DNA of 64,000 nt from Caballeronia turbans (GCA_001544655.2 FCOD02000003.1:310001-374000), one strand, 5' to 3'. Positions 16,888 to 28,075 are shown, counted from the stretch's first letter. Numbers and translations are program-made. Notes: generated by a model from the letters alone, not told the origin.

Positions 16888-17748
16888 GTGCTGATTTTCG
16901 TTGGATCGCTCGTGACATTGCTGTCCGTCTTTGGCGGTTACGCGCTCGAAGGCGGGCACCTTGGCGCGCTCATGCAGCCGGTCGAGATTCTGATGATCGG
17001 GGGCGCGGGCGTCGGCGCGTTCATCCTCGGCAATAACGTCAAGACCATCAAGGCGACCATTCAGGTCCTCCCGACGCTCTTCAAGGGCGCGAAGTACGAC
17101 AAGAACATGTACATGGAGCTGATGGGCCTGCTCTACGTGCTGCTGGCGAAGGCGCGCAAGGAAGGCACGCTCGCGCTCGAGGCGGATATCGAAGATCCGT
17201 CGAAGAGCCCGGTCTTCAGCCAGTACCCCAGGATTCTCAACGATCACCACATCGTCGAATTTCTGACGGATTATCTGCGCCTCATGGTCAGCGGCAACAT
17301 GAACGCGTTCGAGATCGAAAGCCTGATGGACGAGGAGATCGAGACGCATCACGTCGAGGGCGAGGCGCCCGCGCACGCGCTGACGAAGGTTGGCGACGCG
17401 ATGCCCGCGTTCGGCATCGTCGCGGCGGTGATGGGCGTCGTGCACACGATGGCCTCCGCCGACCAGCCGCCCGCGATTCTCGGCGAGATGATCGCGCAGG
17501 CGCTCGTCGGCACCTTTCTCGGCATTCTTCTTTCCTACGGTTTCATCGGACCGCTCGCGAACGTCGCGGAGCAGCGCGTCGCGGAGCAGACCAAGATGTT
17601 TCAGTGCATCAAGGTGACGATCCTCGCGAGCCTGAACGGTTACGCGCCCGCGATCGCGGTGGAGTTCGGCCGCAAGGTGCTGTTCTCGACGGAACGTCCG
17701 TCGTTCTCCGAGCTGGAAGAACACGTGCGCCGGGTCAAGTCGAAGTGA
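16888..17748 (+). CDS. motA: Flagellar motor stator protein MotA
   Basis: 286 aa proton-channel stator subunit. The start is GTG 16888 (GAGGA 7 bases upstream), which gives the family N terminus M-LIFVGSLVTLLSVFGGYA; any upstream ATG would lie before or within the sigma-28 promoter. Four transmembrane segments lie at about 2-20, 30-50, 170-190 and 200-222. The cytoplasmic loop carries the charged region that contacts FliG. The channel segment reads AVMGVVHTMASADQPP. It is the first gene of the mot-che operon; motB begins 13 bases after its stop. Confidence 0.96.
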   Translation: MLIFVGSLVTLLSVFGGYALEGGHLGALMQPVEILMIGGAGVGAFILGNNVKTIKATIQVLPTLFKGAKYDKNMYMELMGLLYVLLAKARKEGTLALEADIEDPSKSPVFSQYPRILNDHHIVEFLTDYLRLMVSGNMNAFEIESLMDEEIETHHVEGEAPAHALTKVGDAMPAFGIVAAVMGVVHTMASADQPPAILGEMIAQALVGTFLGILLSYGFIGPLANVAEQRVAEQTKMFQCIKVTILASLNGYAPAIAVEFGRKVLFSTERPSFSELEEHVRRVKSK

Positions 17749-17761
17749 CCGGAGCACAGCG

Positions 17762-18757
17762 ATGAGCAACGACAGCGAACGCCCCATCTTCATCAAGCGC
17801 GTGGTCGCCGGCAAGAAGGGTCATCACGGCGGCGCGTGGAAGCTCGCGTACGCGGACTTCATGACCGCGATGATGGCGTTCTTCCTGCTGATGTGGCTGC
17901 TTTCGTCGACATCGCCGGTGCAGCGGCGCGGCATCGCCGAGTACTTCAACATGCCGCTCAAGGCCGCGATGGTCGGCGGCAAGAGCGTCGGCATGGACAA
18001 CAGCATCATCACCGGCGGCGGGCGCGACATCTCCAGCAACGAAGCGGGTTCGGCGCGCAGGTCCGATGGCAGCACGCAACTCGCGCAGCGCGCCTCGTCC
18101 GACACCGACGAGCAACTGCTCAAGGCCGCGCAAGGCGAACTGGAGCGACGCGAGCAGGTGCGCCTGCACGACCTCCAGGTGAAGCTGATGGCGGCGATCG
18201 AGGCTAATCCGACGCTGCACCAGTTCAAGCAGCAAATCCGCATCGAGTCGACGCAACAGGGCTTGCGCATCGAAATCGTCGATACCCAGAAACGCCCCAT
18301 GTTCGCGCTCTCCAGCGACGCCGTGCAGCCTTATATGCGCGACATCCTGCGCGAGATCGGCAGAACGCTGAACGACGTGCCGAACCACATCGTCGTGCAG
18401 GGACACACCGACGCCGTGAAGTACGCGGGCGGCGAAAAGGGCTACAGCAACTGGGAACTGTCGGCGGACCGCGCGAACGCGTCGCGGCGAGAGCTGGTCG
18501 CGGGCGGCATGGACGAAGCGAAAGTGATGCGCGTGCTCGGACTCGCCTCCACGCAGAACCTGAACAAGAAAGATCCGCTCGATCCGGAGAACCGGCGCAT
18601 CAGCGTCATCGTGCTCAATCGCAAGACTGAAATGTCGATGCTGCGCGACGACGGCTCCCCGGGCGCCACGCTCGACAACGGCACGGATGCGCAAGGCAAG
18701 CCATCGGCCTCGTTCGGCTTCATCGGCGGTAGCGCGGCCAGGCCTGCGGCGCGGTGA
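17762..18757 (+). CDS. motB: Flagellar motor stator protein MotB
   Basis: 331 aa. Single N-terminal transmembrane helix with the proton-binding Asp at D32 (YADFMTAMMAFFLLMWLLS). A plug/linker region follows and then a C-terminal OmpA-like peptidoglycan-binding domain (about 180-290) with QGHTDAVKY and NWELSADRANASRR. It anchors the stator to the cell wall. The C-terminal tail after 295 is Gly/Ala rich and probably disordered. Confidence 0.96.
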   Translation: MSNDSERPIFIKRVVAGKKGHHGGAWKLAYADFMTAMMAFFLLMWLLSSTSPVQRRGIAEYFNMPLKAAMVGGKSVGMDNSIITGGGRDISSNEAGSARRSDGSTQLAQRASSDTDEQLLKAAQGELERREQVRLHDLQVKLMAAIEANPTLHQFKQQIRIESTQQGLRIEIVDTQKRPMFALSSDAVQPYMRDILREIGRTLNDVPNHIVVQGHTDAVKYAGGEKGYSNWELSADRANASRRELVAGGMDEAKVMRVLGLASTQNLNKKDPLDPENRRISVIVLNRKTEMSMLRDDGSPGATLDNGTDAQGKPSASFGFIGGSAARPAAR

Positions 18758-18824
18758 GCAAATTCCCCGAAAAACAGGCTCAAGACTCGGCACGTTTCGA
18801 CCGTCATCACGGCAAGAGACAAAC

Positions 18825-19202
18825 ATGATCAAAAACATTCTGGCAATCGACGATTCAGCCGCGATGCGGCAAATCCTCTCGGCGACGCTGGCGACGGCGG
18901 GTTACGAAGTGACCGTCGCGTCGGACGGCGACGAAGGGCTGGAGTGGGCGCTCGCGGAGCACTTCGATCTCGTCCTGACCGACCAGCACATGCCGGGCAG
19001 AAGCGGGCTCGATCTGATCGTGGCGCTGCGCGCGAACCGCGCCTACCGGGCGACGCCGATTCTGGTCCTCACGACCGAAGGCGGTGAGCCGTTCAAGGAC
19101 GCGGCGCGCTCGGCGGGCGCGACGGGCTGGATCGAGAAACCGCTCGATCCGGACCTGCTGACCGAACTGGTTGCCGCGCTCTCTGAAGACACGCAGCACT
19201 GA
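18825..19202 (+). CDS. CheY-like single-domain response regulator (CheY1)
   Basis: 125 aa receiver domain without output domain. Acidic pocket D9/D10, phospho-acceptor D53 (LVLTDQHMPGRSG), Thr in VLTTEGG and Lys in WIEKPLDP. It differs from the second CheY at 26924: it lacks the TAESKKENI pattern and resembles PilG/CheY variants in the VLTTEGGEPFKDAARSAGA stretch. It probably receives phosphate from the adjacent CheA, acting as a phosphate sink or on another target. It lies between motB and cheA, as in other Burkholderia. The start at 18825 follows a weak AAGAG site. Confidence 0.9.
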   Translation: MIKNILAIDDSAAMRQILSATLATAGYEVTVASDGDEGLEWALAEHFDLVLTDQHMPGRSGLDLIVALRANRAYRATPILVLTTEGGEPFKDAARSAGATGWIEKPLDPDLLTELVAALSEDTQH

Positions 19203-19263
19203 ACTGAACTGAAGCGAAAGCCAAAGACAACCCGCGCACGAACGCGCCGATGGTGACTCAAGC

Positions 19264-21534
19264 ATGACACTCGACATTACCCAGTTCTATCAAACCTTCT
19301 TCGACGAAGCGGATGAACTGCTCGCGCAGATGGAGCAACTGCTGCTCGTTCTGGACATCGCGAATCCGGACCCGGAAGACCTCGCGGCGATCTTTCGCGC
19401 GGCGCATTCGATCAAGGGCGGCGCGGCGACATTCGGCTTCACCGCGCTCACCGAAACGACCCACATCCTCGAATCGCTGCTGGACCGGGCGCGTAACAAC
19501 GAGCTCGTCCTGCGCCGCGACATGATCGACACGTTCCTCGCGACGAAGGACGTGCTCTCGGATCAGCTTGCCGCTTATCGCGCGAGCGCGGAGCCGGATG
19601 CGGCCGCGGCCGCGGCGATCTGCGCAAAGCTGGAACGCCTGAAGAACGAGCACGCCGAAGGCGGCCAGGCGAGCCAGATCGAGCCGCCCGCGCTGCCGGG
19701 CACGGAGAACGAAGCGGCAAGCAAAGCGGCGACCATGAACGCCGCGCCCGCCTACGAAGGCCCGAACGCGCCGCCCGTGCATGTGATCGCGCAGGCGACG
19801 GACGCGATCGAGGACGACGGCAACTGGGACGGCGCGTTCGAGCTGACCGATGGGAACACGAATGCAGGAGCCGCTGCCGGCACGCCGGCGGCGGAAGCAG
19901 GACCCCACCTGAAAATTACGCTACGGGGGGTGGGCGAGAAGGACCTGGCGACTCTGATCGAGGAGCTGGGGAATCTGGGAAGCATCGTCGGAGACAAGAA
20001 GACGGACGCCGAGTATGTGGTTTGGCTCGACTCGGACGTCCCGGCCGACGATATCGTCGCCGTGTGCTGCTTCGTGATCGACGAAACGCAGATCACGATC
20101 GGCCGTGGCGACGCGGCGGCGCAATCCGCCGAAGCAGCGCCAGCAGTACCGGCAGTGCAACCCACGCTACACGAGGAGCCGAAGCAATCGCAGGCGCACG
20201 CAGCGCCCGCATCCGCGGCTGGCAAGGAAGCAGTGAAAGAAGAATCGGCGGCGGCGGCGGGCTTGCAGGTCCCGTCCGCTGCCCAACCGACGAAATCCGC
20301 GGCGAGCGACGCCGAGAAGAAAGGGCGCCCGCAGGCCGCCGCATCGGCGGAAGGCAGCTCGATTCGCGTCGGCGTGGAGAAGGTCGATCAGCTCATCAAT
20401 CTGGTGGGCGAGCTCGTCATCACGCAGGCGATGCTCGCGGAAACCACGAGCACGTTCGATCCCGCCTTGCACGACCGTCTTTTCAACGGCATGGCGCAGC
20501 TCGAGCGCAACGCGCGCGACCTGCAAGAGGCCGTCATGTCCATCCGCATGATGCCGATGGATTACGTATTCAGCCGCTTCCCGCGCCTCGTGCGCGACAT
20601 CGCCGGCAAGCTCGGCAAGGAAGTGGAGCTCGTCACGTTCGGTCAGGCGACCGAGCTCGACAAGAGCCTGATCGAGCGCATCATCGATCCGCTCACGCAC
20701 CTCGTGCGCAACTCGCTCGATCACGGCATCGAGACCGTGGAAGCGCGCCGCGCGGCGGGCAAGTCCACCACCGGCCAGCTCGTGCTGTCGGCGGCGCATC
20801 ACGGCGGCAACATCGTCATCGAAGTGAGCGACGACGGCGCCGGCCTGCGCCGCGACAAGATTCTCGCGAAGGCGCAGAAGCAGGGCATGCAGGTTTCCGA
20901 GTCCATGAGCGACGAAGAAGTCTGGCAACTCATCTTCATGCCGGGCTTCTCGACCGCCGAACAGGTGACCGATATTTCCGGCCGCGGCGTCGGCATGGAC
21001 GTGGTGAAGCGCAACATCCAGTCGATGGGCGGCCATGTCGAAATCATGTCGCGCCAGGGCGCGGGCACGACGACGAAGATCGTGCTGCCGCTCACGCTCG
21101 CGATTCTCGACGGCATGTCGGTGAAGGTCGGCAACGAGATCTTCATTCTGCCGCTGAACTTCGTGATGGAGTCGCTGCAGCCGGTCGCCGAAGACATCTA
21201 CACGGTCGCGAACGGCGAGCGCGTCGTGCGTGTGCGCGGCGAATATCTGCCGCTCGTCGCGCTGCATCGCGTGTTCGACGTCGAAGGCGCGCGCACCGAG
21301 CCCACGCAGGGCATCGTCACCATCATGCAGACGGAAGGACGCCGCTTTGCGATGCTGATCGACGAGCTCGTCGGCCAGCAGCAGGTCGTCGTCAAGAACC
21401 TCGAAACGAATTACCGCAAGGTGCACGGCATTTCCGCCGCGACCATCCTGGGCGACGGCAGTGTCGCGCTGATCGTCGACGTGGCCGCGCTCAACCGCGA
21501 ATCGCGCGCACAGCACGGCGCGCACTCTCACTAA
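19264..21534 (+). CDS. cheA: Chemotaxis sensor histidine kinase CheA
   Basis: 756 aa. HPt domain with phosphorylated H48 in [17 protein letters not shown] long Ala/Pro/Glu-rich linker flanks a P2-like domain (about 215-285). Then come a dimerisation helix pair ([18 protein letters not shown]), a HATPase with N box [12 protein letters not shown]1 [11 protein letters not shown] and G2 [13 protein letters not shown], and a C-terminal CheW-like domain (about 610-750). It is longer than the enteric protein (654 aa) because of the linkers. It phosphorylates CheY1/CheY2 and CheB. Confidence 0.97.
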   Translation: MTLDITQFYQTFFDEADELLAQMEQLLLVLDIANPDPEDLAAIFRAAHSIKGGAATFGFTALTETTHILESLLDRARNNELVLRRDMIDTFLATKDVLSDQLAAYRASAEPDAAAAAAICAKLERLKNEHAEGGQASQIEPPALPGTENEAASKAATMNAAPAYEGPNAPPVHVIAQATDAIEDDGNWDGAFELTDGNTNAGAAAGTPAAEAGPHLKITLRGVGEKDLATLIEELGNLGSIVGDKKTDAEYVVWLDSDVPADDIVAVCCFVIDETQITIGRGDAAAQSAEAAPAVPAVQPTLHEEPKQSQAHAAPASAAGKEAVKEESAAAAGLQVPSAAQPTKSAASDAEKKGRPQAAASAEGSSIRVGVEKVDQLINLVGELVITQAMLAETTSTFDPALHDRLFNGMAQLERNARDLQEAVMSIRMMPMDYVFSRFPRLVRDIAGKLGKEVELVTFGQATELDKSLIERIIDPLTHLVRNSLDHGIETVEARRAAGKSTTGQLVLSAAHHGGNIVIEVSDDGAGLRRDKILAKAQKQGMQVSESMSDEEVWQLIFMPGFSTAEQVTDISGRGVGMDVVKRNIQSMGGHVEIMSRQGAGTTTKIVLPLTLAILDGMSVKVGNEIFILPLNFVMESLQPVAEDIYTVANGERVVRVRGEYLPLVALHRVFDVEGARTEPTQGIVTIMQTEGRRFAMLIDELVGQQQVVVKNLETNYRKVHGISAATILGDGSVALIVDVAALNRESRAQHGAHSH

Positions 21535-21571
21535 CACCATCAGACCAACGACAGGCCAAAAGGGAGCTCTC

Positions 21572-22099
21572 GTGGCAGACATTCAATCGATTCAAAACGC
21601 ATCGCAGACCGGCACCATGCGTCGCGACGCCCAGCACGCCGAAGCCGCCGGACAGGAATTCCTCGTGTTCACGCTCGGCGCCGAGGAATACGGCATCGAC
21701 ATCCTGAAGGTGCAGGAAATTCGCGGCTACGACAACGTTACACGCATCGCGAATGCGCCCGCGTTCATCAAGGGTGTGATCAACCTGCGCGGCATCATCG
21801 TGCCGATCGTCGACATGCGCATCAAGTTCAATCTGGGCCGCGTCGAGTACGACAACCAGACGGTCGTGATCATCCTGAACGTCGCGCATCGCGTGGTCGG
21901 CATGGTGGTCGACGGCGTGTCGGACGTGCTCACGCTCACGCAGGAGCAGGTCATGCCCGCGCCCGAATTCGGCGGCACGCTGGCGACGGAATATCTGACC
22001 GGTCTCGGCACGGTCGACGGCCGCATGCTGATCCTGATGGACATCGAAAAGCTCATGACGAGCCGCGAGATGGAGTTGATCGACTCCGTCGCCGCATAA
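21572..22099 (+). CDS. cheW: Chemotaxis coupling protein CheW
   Basis: 175 aa scaffold joining receptors to CheA. The start is GTG 21572 (GGGAG upstream). The CheW fold runs from [21 protein letters not shown] (about 28-48), with [13 protein letters not shown] and a [15 protein letters not shown] stretch. Located directly between cheA and the receptor gene. Confidence 0.96.
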   Translation: MADIQSIQNASQTGTMRRDAQHAEAAGQEFLVFTLGAEEYGIDILKVQEIRGYDNVTRIANAPAFIKGVINLRGIIVPIVDMRIKFNLGRVEYDNQTVVIILNVAHRVVGMVVDGVSDVLTLTQEQVMPAPEFGGTLATEYLTGLGTVDGRMLILMDIEKLMTSREMELIDSVAA

Positions 22100-22121
22100 C
22101 GAGCGAAGCGAGAAAGAAGCC

Positions 22122-23954
22122 ATGCTGAAGAAGTTGTCGATCCGCACGACGCTCACGCTCGTTGCCTTGCTGTTCACCGGATGCGCGGCGCTGATCGGCG
22201 CGCTCGCGCTCACCGGGCTCAACTCCGCCGGCGCATCGCTCGCGTCGCTCGCGCAGGAAGACCTGGTCGCGATGCGCGCGCTGTCGGAAACGTCGTCGTA
22301 TTTGTTGCGCTCGCGCATCACGCTCGACCGCGTGCGCTCGCTCACCGAAGCGGGCAGCACGGAAGAAGCGAAGAAGGCGATCGATCGCGGCCAGTATCTG
22401 CTCGACAAGAGCAACGAAAACTGGAAGCTCTACCTCGACACGCCGAAGCCGATGCTGCCGAAGGAAACGCTCGACGCGCTCGTGGCTCAACGCGACGCGC
22501 TCGTGAAGACCGGCGTGGAGCCGGAATTCGCCGCAATCCGTGCGAACGACATGGCCGCGTATCACGCGATCGCCGACACGAAGATCAGCCCGATGTTCGT
22601 CTCGTTCGATCAGGCGGTGACGGCCGCGGTGGCGTCGCATCAGGAGCACGCGGAACGTTCGCGCACGAGCACGGCTTCGCATATCGCGGCGCTCAACATG
22701 GCGATCGGCGCGGTGCTCGTGCTCGCGGTGCTGATGCTGATCGGCACCCGCATGGCGCTCTCGAGCCTCATCGTCAAGCCGATCAACGATGCCGTCGATC
22801 ACTTCGACCGCATCTCGCGCGGCGATCTCACGCAGTCCGCGCACACCGACCGGACCAACGAAATCGGCCGCCTGTTCGCGGGCATCGAACGCATGCGCGG
22901 CAACCTGACCGCGATGGTCGGCTCGGTGCATCGCGGCGCGGAATCGATCGATGTCGGCGCGCATGAAATCGCGAGCGGCAACACGGATCTGTCGCAGCGC
23001 ACGGAGGAGCAGGCGGCGTCACTGCAGGAAACGGCGTCGAGCATGGAAGAGCTGACGAGCACCGTGAAGCAGAACGCCGACAACGCACGCCAGGCAAGCC
23101 AGCTCGCGGTGAGCGCATCGGATATCGCGTCGCGGGGCGGCGCGGTCGTGGAGCAGGTCGTCGAGACGATGCACGCGATCGCGTCGAGCTCGAGCAAGGT
23201 CGTCGACATCATCGGCGTGATCGAAGGCATCGCGTTCCAGACCAACATTCTCGCGTTGAACGCGGCCGTCGAAGCGGCGCGTGCGGGCGAGGAAGGCCGC
23301 GGCTTCGCGGTGGTCGCAGGTGAAGTGCGCTCGCTCGCGCAACGCAGCGCGGCGGCGGCAAAGGAGATCAAGGCACTGATCGGCGATTCGGCCGCGAAGG
23401 TCGACAGCGGCACGGAACTCGTCGCGCGCGCCGGCCAGACCATGGGCGAGATCGTGCAGGCGGTGCGCCGCGTGACCGACATCATGGGCGAAATCAGCGC
23501 GGCGTCCGAAGAGCAGTCCGACGGCATCGAGCAGGTCAACCGCGCCGTCACGCAGATGGACAGCGTGACGCAGCAGAACGCCGCGCTCGTCGAGCAGGCG
23601 GCGGCGGCCGCGGCGTCGCTCGAAGAGCAGACGCGCCAGTTGAAGGACGTGGTCGCGCAATGGCGCCTCGAAAGCGCGGCGCCGGTGCGCGCGAGCGCAT
23701 CGACGGCGGCGGCGCGCATCAAGGCGTCGGCACCGGCGGCGCGCATCGAGCCTTCGGCTGTTCCCGCGCCGACAGTCGAAAAGCGCGTGACGCCCGCAGG
23801 AAACGCGAAAGTTGCGCCGGAAGCGGCCGTTATCAAGGAAGCAGGCAAGCCCGCCAGCAAGCCGACGGTCAAGCCCGCCAGCGTCGTGAAGTCCGCACCC
23901 GCGCCGCGCGCCAAGGCGACGACCGCCGACGACGGCGACTGGGAAACCTTCTAA
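22122..23954 (+). CDS. Methyl-accepting chemotaxis protein with CheR-tether pentapeptide
   Basis: 610 aa Tar/Tsr-like receptor. TM1 about 9-30 and TM2 about 190-212 enclose a four-helix-bundle periplasmic sensor domain. A HAMP domain follows (213-268), then methylation helices and the signalling hairpin tip [20 protein letters not shown] near 365-385. The last residues are DWETF, the CheR/CheB-docking pentapeptide known from E. coli Tar/Tsr, at the end of a roughly 80-residue Ala/Pro/Lys-rich tether. It lies in the che operon, so it is probably a major receptor; the ligand is unknown. Confidence 0.95.
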   Translation: MLKKLSIRTTLTLVALLFTGCAALIGALALTGLNSAGASLASLAQEDLVAMRALSETSSYLLRSRITLDRVRSLTEAGSTEEAKKAIDRGQYLLDKSNENWKLYLDTPKPMLPKETLDALVAQRDALVKTGVEPEFAAIRANDMAAYHAIADTKISPMFVSFDQAVTAAVASHQEHAERSRTSTASHIAALNMAIGAVLVLAVLMLIGTRMALSSLIVKPINDAVDHFDRISRGDLTQSAHTDRTNEIGRLFAGIERMRGNLTAMVGSVHRGAESIDVGAHEIASGNTDLSQRTEEQAASLQETASSMEELTSTVKQNADNARQASQLAVSASDIASRGGAVVEQVVETMHAIASSSSKVVDIIGVIEGIAFQTNILALNAAVEAARAGEEGRGFAVVAGEVRSLAQRSAAAAKEIKALIGDSAAKVDSGTELVARAGQTMGEIVQAVRRVTDIMGEISAASEEQSDGIEQVNRAVTQMDSVTQQNAALVEQAAAAAASLEEQTRQLKDVVAQWRLESAAPVRASASTAAARIKASAPAARIEPSAVPAPTVEKRVTPAGNAKVAPEAAVIKEAGKPASKPTVKPASVVKSAPAPRAKATTADDGDWETF

Positions 23955-24111
23955 CCGAATCCGAAACGAACACGGCCATGCAGGCATCGCGCATCAGGAT
24001 CGAAAGCCGGCGTTTCATCGAAACGCACGGCGCGCGCGAGTCCGCATGGCCACGCGCGAAGAACGCGCCACATCCGGCGCCGCTAAGGGTGTCAAGGAAG
24101 CACGAAACATC

Positions 24112-25035
24112 ATGATGGCAACGCGCAACCCGCGCATCGAGCTGGCCGCCAGTGTGCGCGGTCCGGAAGTCGAGCGCGATTTCGAATTCACGACGGCGGA
24201 CTTTGCCCGCATCCGCGAGCTGATTCATCGGCGCGCGGGCATCTCGCTGTCGGATCACAAACGCGACATGGCGTACAGCCGCCTCGCGCGCCGACTGCGC
24301 GCCTGCGGCATCGACACGTTCAGGCAGTATCTCGATCGCCTCGAAACGAACGACGACAACGCCGAGTGGGAAGCGTTCGTCAATGCGCTCACCACGAACC
24401 TCACGGCGTTCTTCCGCGAGTCGCATCACTTTCCGATTCTCGCGGAGTTCGTGAAACGTCGGCAGCAGCCGTTCTCTGTGTGGTGCTCGGCGGCATCGAC
24501 GGGCGAGGAGCCGTATTCCATCGCGATGACGCTCGTCGAAGCGCTGGGCGAGCACGCGGCGCGCCAGTGCACGGTGTTCGCGAGCGACATCGACAGCCAG
24601 GTGCTCGCGAAGGCCGAAGCGGGCGTGTATTCGCTCGATCAGGTGAAGGCGTTGTCCGTCGAGCGGCTCAAGCGTTTCTTCCTGAAGGGCACGGGTTCGC
24701 ACGCGGGGCTCGTGAAAGTGCGCCCGGAACTGCGCGCGATGGTGAACTTCGGCCGCGTCAATCTGACGGATGCGCGCTACGACGTGAAAGGCCCGTTCGA
24801 CGCGATCTTCTGCCGCAACGTGATGATCTACTTCGACAAGCCGACGCAAGGGCAAGTGCTTTCGCGCTTCGAACCGCTGATGAAGCCGGGCGCGCTGTTG
24901 TTCGCGGGGCATTCGGAGAACTTCACGTATGTATCGCAGGCGTTCAGGCTGCGCGGGCAGACCGTGTACGAGCTGTCGCGCGACCTGAAGCCGACGGCAA
25001 AGCCGCAGCGCGCGCTCGCTGGGGAGGCGGCATGA
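24112..25035 (+). CDS. cheR: Chemotaxis protein methyltransferase CheR
   Basis: 307 aa from ATG 24112 (AAGGAAG upstream; the in-frame ATG at 24046 has no ribosome site). It transfers methyl groups from SAM to receptor glutamates. N-terminal CheR_N helices ([20 protein letters not shown]), SAM-binding [14 protein letters not shown] near 130 and [15 protein letters not shown] near 235. The receptor encoded just upstream ends in the matching docking pentapeptide. It overlaps cheD by 4 bases. Confidence 0.95.
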   Translation: MMATRNPRIELAASVRGPEVERDFEFTTADFARIRELIHRRAGISLSDHKRDMAYSRLARRLRACGIDTFRQYLDRLETNDDNAEWEAFVNALTTNLTAFFRESHHFPILAEFVKRRQQPFSVWCSAASTGEEPYSIAMTLVEALGEHAARQCTVFASDIDSQVLAKAEAGVYSLDQVKALSVERLKRFFLKGTGSHAGLVKVRPELRAMVNFGRVNLTDARYDVKGPFDAIFCRNVMIYFDKPTQGQVLSRFEPLMKPGALLFAGHSENFTYVSQAFRLRGQTVYELSRDLKPTAKPQRALAGEAA

Positions 25036-25754
25036 GCGGACTGCCGATCGCGTCGAATCTCTATTTCGACAATCATTTCAAGAAGCCGGGCGTAAAGCTC
25101 CTGCCGAACGAGTTCTACATGACGAGCGAGGACATGGTGCTCGTCACCGTGCTCGGGTCGTGCGTGGCGGCGTGCATCAATGACCGCACGGCGGGCATCG
25201 GCGGAATGAATCACTTCATGCTGCCCGACGACGGTTCCGACGCGTCGCATGCATCGTCCGATTCGATGCGCTACGGCGCCTACGCGATGGAAGTGCTCAT
25301 CAACGAGCTCATCAAGCGCGGCGGCCGGCGCGAGCGCTTCGAAGCGAAGGTGTTCGGCGGCGGCGCGGTGCTCGCGGGCATGACGACCATCAACATCGGC
25401 GATCGCAATTCGGAGTTCGTGCGGCGCTATCTCGCCCTGGAGAAGATTCGCATCGTCGCCGAGGATTTGCAGGGCATGCATCCGCGCAAGGTCGCGTTCA
25501 TGCCGCGCTCGGGCCAGGTGATGGTCAAGAAGCTGAAGACCGCGCACGATCCGATCGTGGTCGAACGCGAGCAGGCGCTCGTGCAGCGCACGCCGGAAGA
25601 GCGCGCCGAGCGGCTTGCGAAGGCGCGTGCGCGCGTCGAATTGTTTCAGTCGAACGCGACGGTCGCGAAGCCGCGCGCGGAGTTGTTCACGGCGCAGGGC
25701 AAGCCGCGCGCGGAACTGTTCACATCGCGCATGAAGACCGTGGAGGAAGCATGA
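25032..25754 (+). CDS. cheD: Chemoreceptor glutamine deamidase CheD with repeated C-terminal motif
   Basis: 240 aa from ATG 25032, overlapping cheR by ATGA. Family core: [20 protein letters not shown] with the catalytic Cys, MNHFMLP with the catalytic His and KVFGGGAVL. It deamidates receptor glutamines. The C-terminal extension (about 180-240) has three spaced copies of R(V/A)ELF at 201-205, 215-219 and 226-230. This extension is not part of the catalytic fold and looks like a multivalent short linear motif. It overlaps cheB by 4 bases. Confidence 0.95.
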   Translation: MSGLPIASNLYFDNHFKKPGVKLLPNEFYMTSEDMVLVTVLGSCVAACINDRTAGIGGMNHFMLPDDGSDASHASSDSMRYGAYAMEVLINELIKRGGRRERFEAKVFGGGAVLAGMTTINIGDRNSEFVRRYLALEKIRIVAEDLQGMHPRKVAFMPRSGQVMVKKLKTAHDPIVVEREQALVQRTPEERAERLAKARARVELFQSNATVAKPRAELFTAQGKPRAELFTSRMKTVEEA

Positions 25755-26872
25755 CACTCACCCACGCAACGAATACGAAGGCGCAGGCCGTGCCGACGAT
25801 CAAGGTGCTGTGCGTCGACGACTCGGCGCTCGTGCGCAGCCTGATGACCGAGATCATCAATTCGCAGCCCGACATGCACGTGTGCGCGACCGCGCCGGAC
25901 CCGCTCGTCGCGCGCGAGCTGATCAAGCTGCACAACCCGGACGTGCTCACGCTCGATGTCGAAATGCCGCGCATGGACGGCCTCGATTTTCTCGAGAAGC
26001 TGATGCGCTTGCGGCCGATGCCGGTCGTGATGGTGTCGTCGCTGACCGAGCGCGGCAACGAAATCACGCTGCGCGCGCTGGAGCTCGGCGCGGTCGATTT
26101 CGTCACGAAGCCGAAGGTCGGCATTCGCGACGGCATGCTCGACTACGCCGAAAAGCTCGCGGACAAGATTCGCGCCGCGTCGCGCGCCCGCGTGAAGCAG
26201 ACCACGCACGCGGCGGGCGCGCCGTCGAACGCAGCTGCGCACAAGCCCGCGCCGCATTTCAACAACCCGCTCGTGTCGACGGAAAAGCTCGTGATCGTCG
26301 GGGCTTCGACGGGCGGCACGGAAGCCATCCGCGAAGTGCTCGTGCCGCTGCCGCCCGATGCGCCCGCGGTGCTGATCGCGCAACACATGCCGCCGGGCTT
26401 CACGAAGTCGTTCGCGCAGCGCCTGAACGGCCTGTGCCGTATCACCGTGAAGGAAGCCGAGCACGGCGAGCGCGTGCTGCCGGGTCACGCCTATATCGCG
26501 CCGGGCCACGCGCATCTGGTGCTCGCGCGAAGCGGGGCGAACTATGTCGCGCATCTGTCGGATGCACCGCCGGTAAACCGGCATCGGCCGTCGGTCGACG
26601 TGCTGTTCCGCTCGGCGGCGCAGCACGCGGGCAAGAACGCCATCGGCGTGATCCTGACCGGCATGGGCCGCGACGGCGCCGCCGGTCTGCTCGACATGCA
26701 GCAGGCGGGCGCATACACGCTCGCGCAGGACGAAGCGAGCTGCGTGGTGTTCGGCATGCCGCGCGAAGCAATTGCAATGGGCGGCGCAAGCGAAGTCGCG
26801 CCGCTCTCTGAAATGAGCCGGCGCGTGATGGCGCGCCTTGCCTCGATGGGCGAACGCGTGCAGCGCGTCTGA
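25751..26872 (+). CDS. cheB: Chemotaxis methylesterase/glutaminase CheB
   Basis: 373 aa. N-terminal receiver (18-135) with D23/D24, phospho-acceptor D69 ([12 protein letters not shown]) and Lys in FVTKPK. A roughly 50-residue linker follows, then a C-terminal methylesterase domain with catalytic Ser in [11 protein letters not shown], His in AQHMPPGFT and Asp in [11 protein letters not shown]. It removes receptor methyl groups when phosphorylated by CheA, giving adaptation. It starts inside the cheD stop (ATGA). Confidence 0.97.
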   Translation: MTLTHATNTKAQAVPTIKVLCVDDSALVRSLMTEIINSQPDMHVCATAPDPLVARELIKLHNPDVLTLDVEMPRMDGLDFLEKLMRLRPMPVVMVSSLTERGNEITLRALELGAVDFVTKPKVGIRDGMLDYAEKLADKIRAASRARVKQTTHAAGAPSNAAAHKPAPHFNNPLVSTEKLVIVGASTGGTEAIREVLVPLPPDAPAVLIAQHMPPGFTKSFAQRLNGLCRITVKEAEHGERVLPGHAYIAPGHAHLVLARSGANYVAHLSDAPPVNRHRPSVDVLFRSAAQHAGKNAIGVILTGMGRDGAAGLLDMQQAGAYTLAQDEASCVVFGMPREAIAMGGASEVAPLSEMSRRVMARLASMGERVQRV

Positions 26873-26923
26873 ACTTTTTGGATTTAAGCGGCGCGGCCGC
26901 GTTGAGAACTCAAGGGAGTAAAG

Positions 26924-27319
26924 ATGGACAAGAACATGAAGATCCTCGTCGTCGACGATTTTCCGACGATGCGCCGTATCGTGCGTAACCTGCTCAAGGA
27001 ACTGGGCTACGGCAACGTCGACGAAGCCGAAGACGGCGCGGCGGGTCTCGCACGCCTGCGCGGCGGCGGCTTCGACTTCGTGATCACCGACTGGAACATG
27101 CCGAACCTCGACGGCCTTTCGATGCTGCAGCAGATCCGCGCGGACGCGGCGCTCGCGCATCTGCCGGTGCTGATGGTGACGGCGGAGTCGAAGAAGGAAA
27201 ACATCATCGCGGCGGCGCAAGCGGGCGCGAACGGTTATGTGGTGAAGCCCTTCACGGCCGCCACGCTCGACGAGAAGCTCACCAAGATTCTCGAGAAGAT
27301 GGCCAAAGCCGGGAGCTGA
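26924..27319 (+). CDS. cheY: Chemotaxis response regulator CheY (motor-binding)
   Basis: 131 aa receiver. D11/D12, phospho-acceptor D56 ([13 protein letters not shown]), and [21 protein letters not shown] with VVKPF (Lys), nearly the enteric CheY pattern. The phosphorylated form binds FliM and reverses the motor. Paired with cheZ 2 bases downstream, which supports this copy as the motor-control CheY rather than the one at 18825. Confidence 0.97.
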   Translation: MDKNMKILVVDDFPTMRRIVRNLLKELGYGNVDEAEDGAAGLARLRGGGFDFVITDWNMPNLDGLSMLQQIRADAALAHLPVLMVTAESKKENIIAAAQAGANGYVVKPFTAATLDEKLTKILEKMAKAGS

Positions 27320-27321
27320 TC

Positions 27322-28026
27322 GTGAACGATCTGACCACTGAATTCGCAGCCGCGGTCGCCGAAAGCGAAGGCGATCCGTCGAGCGATCGCATCCTCGCGC
27401 GCATCGGGCAACTGACGCGCACCTTGCGCGACTCGATGCGCGAGCTCGGCCTCGACAAGCAGGTCGAAGCCGCCGCGCAAGCCGTGCCCGACGCGCGCGA
27501 CCGGTTGAAATACGTCGCGACGATGACGGAGCAGGCCGCCGAGCGCGCGCTCAACGCGATCGAGCTCGCGAAGCCCGTGCAGGAAGCGATGCAGACGGAG
27601 GCGCAGTCGCTCGATGCGCGCTGGGCCAAATGGTACGAGGCGCCGCTCGCGCAGGGCGAAGCGGGCGAGCTTCTCGCGCAGACGCGCACGTTCCTGCAAA
27701 GCGTGCCCGAGCGGACCCAAGCGACCAACGCGCAGCTGCTCGAAATCATGCTCGCGCAGGACTTTCAGGATCTGACCGGGCAGGTGATCAAGAAGATCAC
27801 GGACGTCGTGTATCTGATCGAGCAACAATTGCTGGGTGTGTTGCTCGAAAATATCGCGCCAGAGCGGCGCGAGCAGTTCGCGGCATCGGCGGCGGCGCTG
27901 ATGTCGTCGGCGACCGGCAGTCCGGAAGGCCTGCTCAACGGACCGCAGATCAATCCGGAAGGGCGCAGCGACGTCGTGCAGGATCAATCGCAAGTGGACG
28001 ATCTGCTCGCGAGTCTCGGCTTCTGA
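27322..28026 (+). CDS. cheZ: CheY-P phosphatase CheZ
   Basis: 234 aa from GTG 27322 (GGGAG upstream). Long helical hairpin with the catalytic region QDFQDLTGQVIKKITDVVYL near 150-170 (Gln inserts into the CheY active site). The C-terminal CheY-binding peptide is DDLLASLGF. Last gene of the operon; a strong terminator begins 50 bases downstream. Confidence 0.96.
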   Translation: MNDLTTEFAAAVAESEGDPSSDRILARIGQLTRTLRDSMRELGLDKQVEAAAQAVPDARDRLKYVATMTEQAAERALNAIELAKPVQEAMQTEAQSLDARWAKWYEAPLAQGEAGELLAQTRTFLQSVPERTQATNAQLLEIMLAQDFQDLTGQVIKKITDVVYLIEQQLLGVLLENIAPERREQFAASAAALMSSATGSPEGLLNGPQINPEGRSDVVQDQSQVDDLLASLGF

Positions 28027-28075
28027 GGCGTTTCGTAGGTAGCCGTCAATTCGACGTACGCAGCGTTGTAAAGTC

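Noticed and set aside
20167-21582. Long open frame antisense to cheA
   Set aside because: Typical shadow of a high-GC gene; the sense protein has all CheA motifs.
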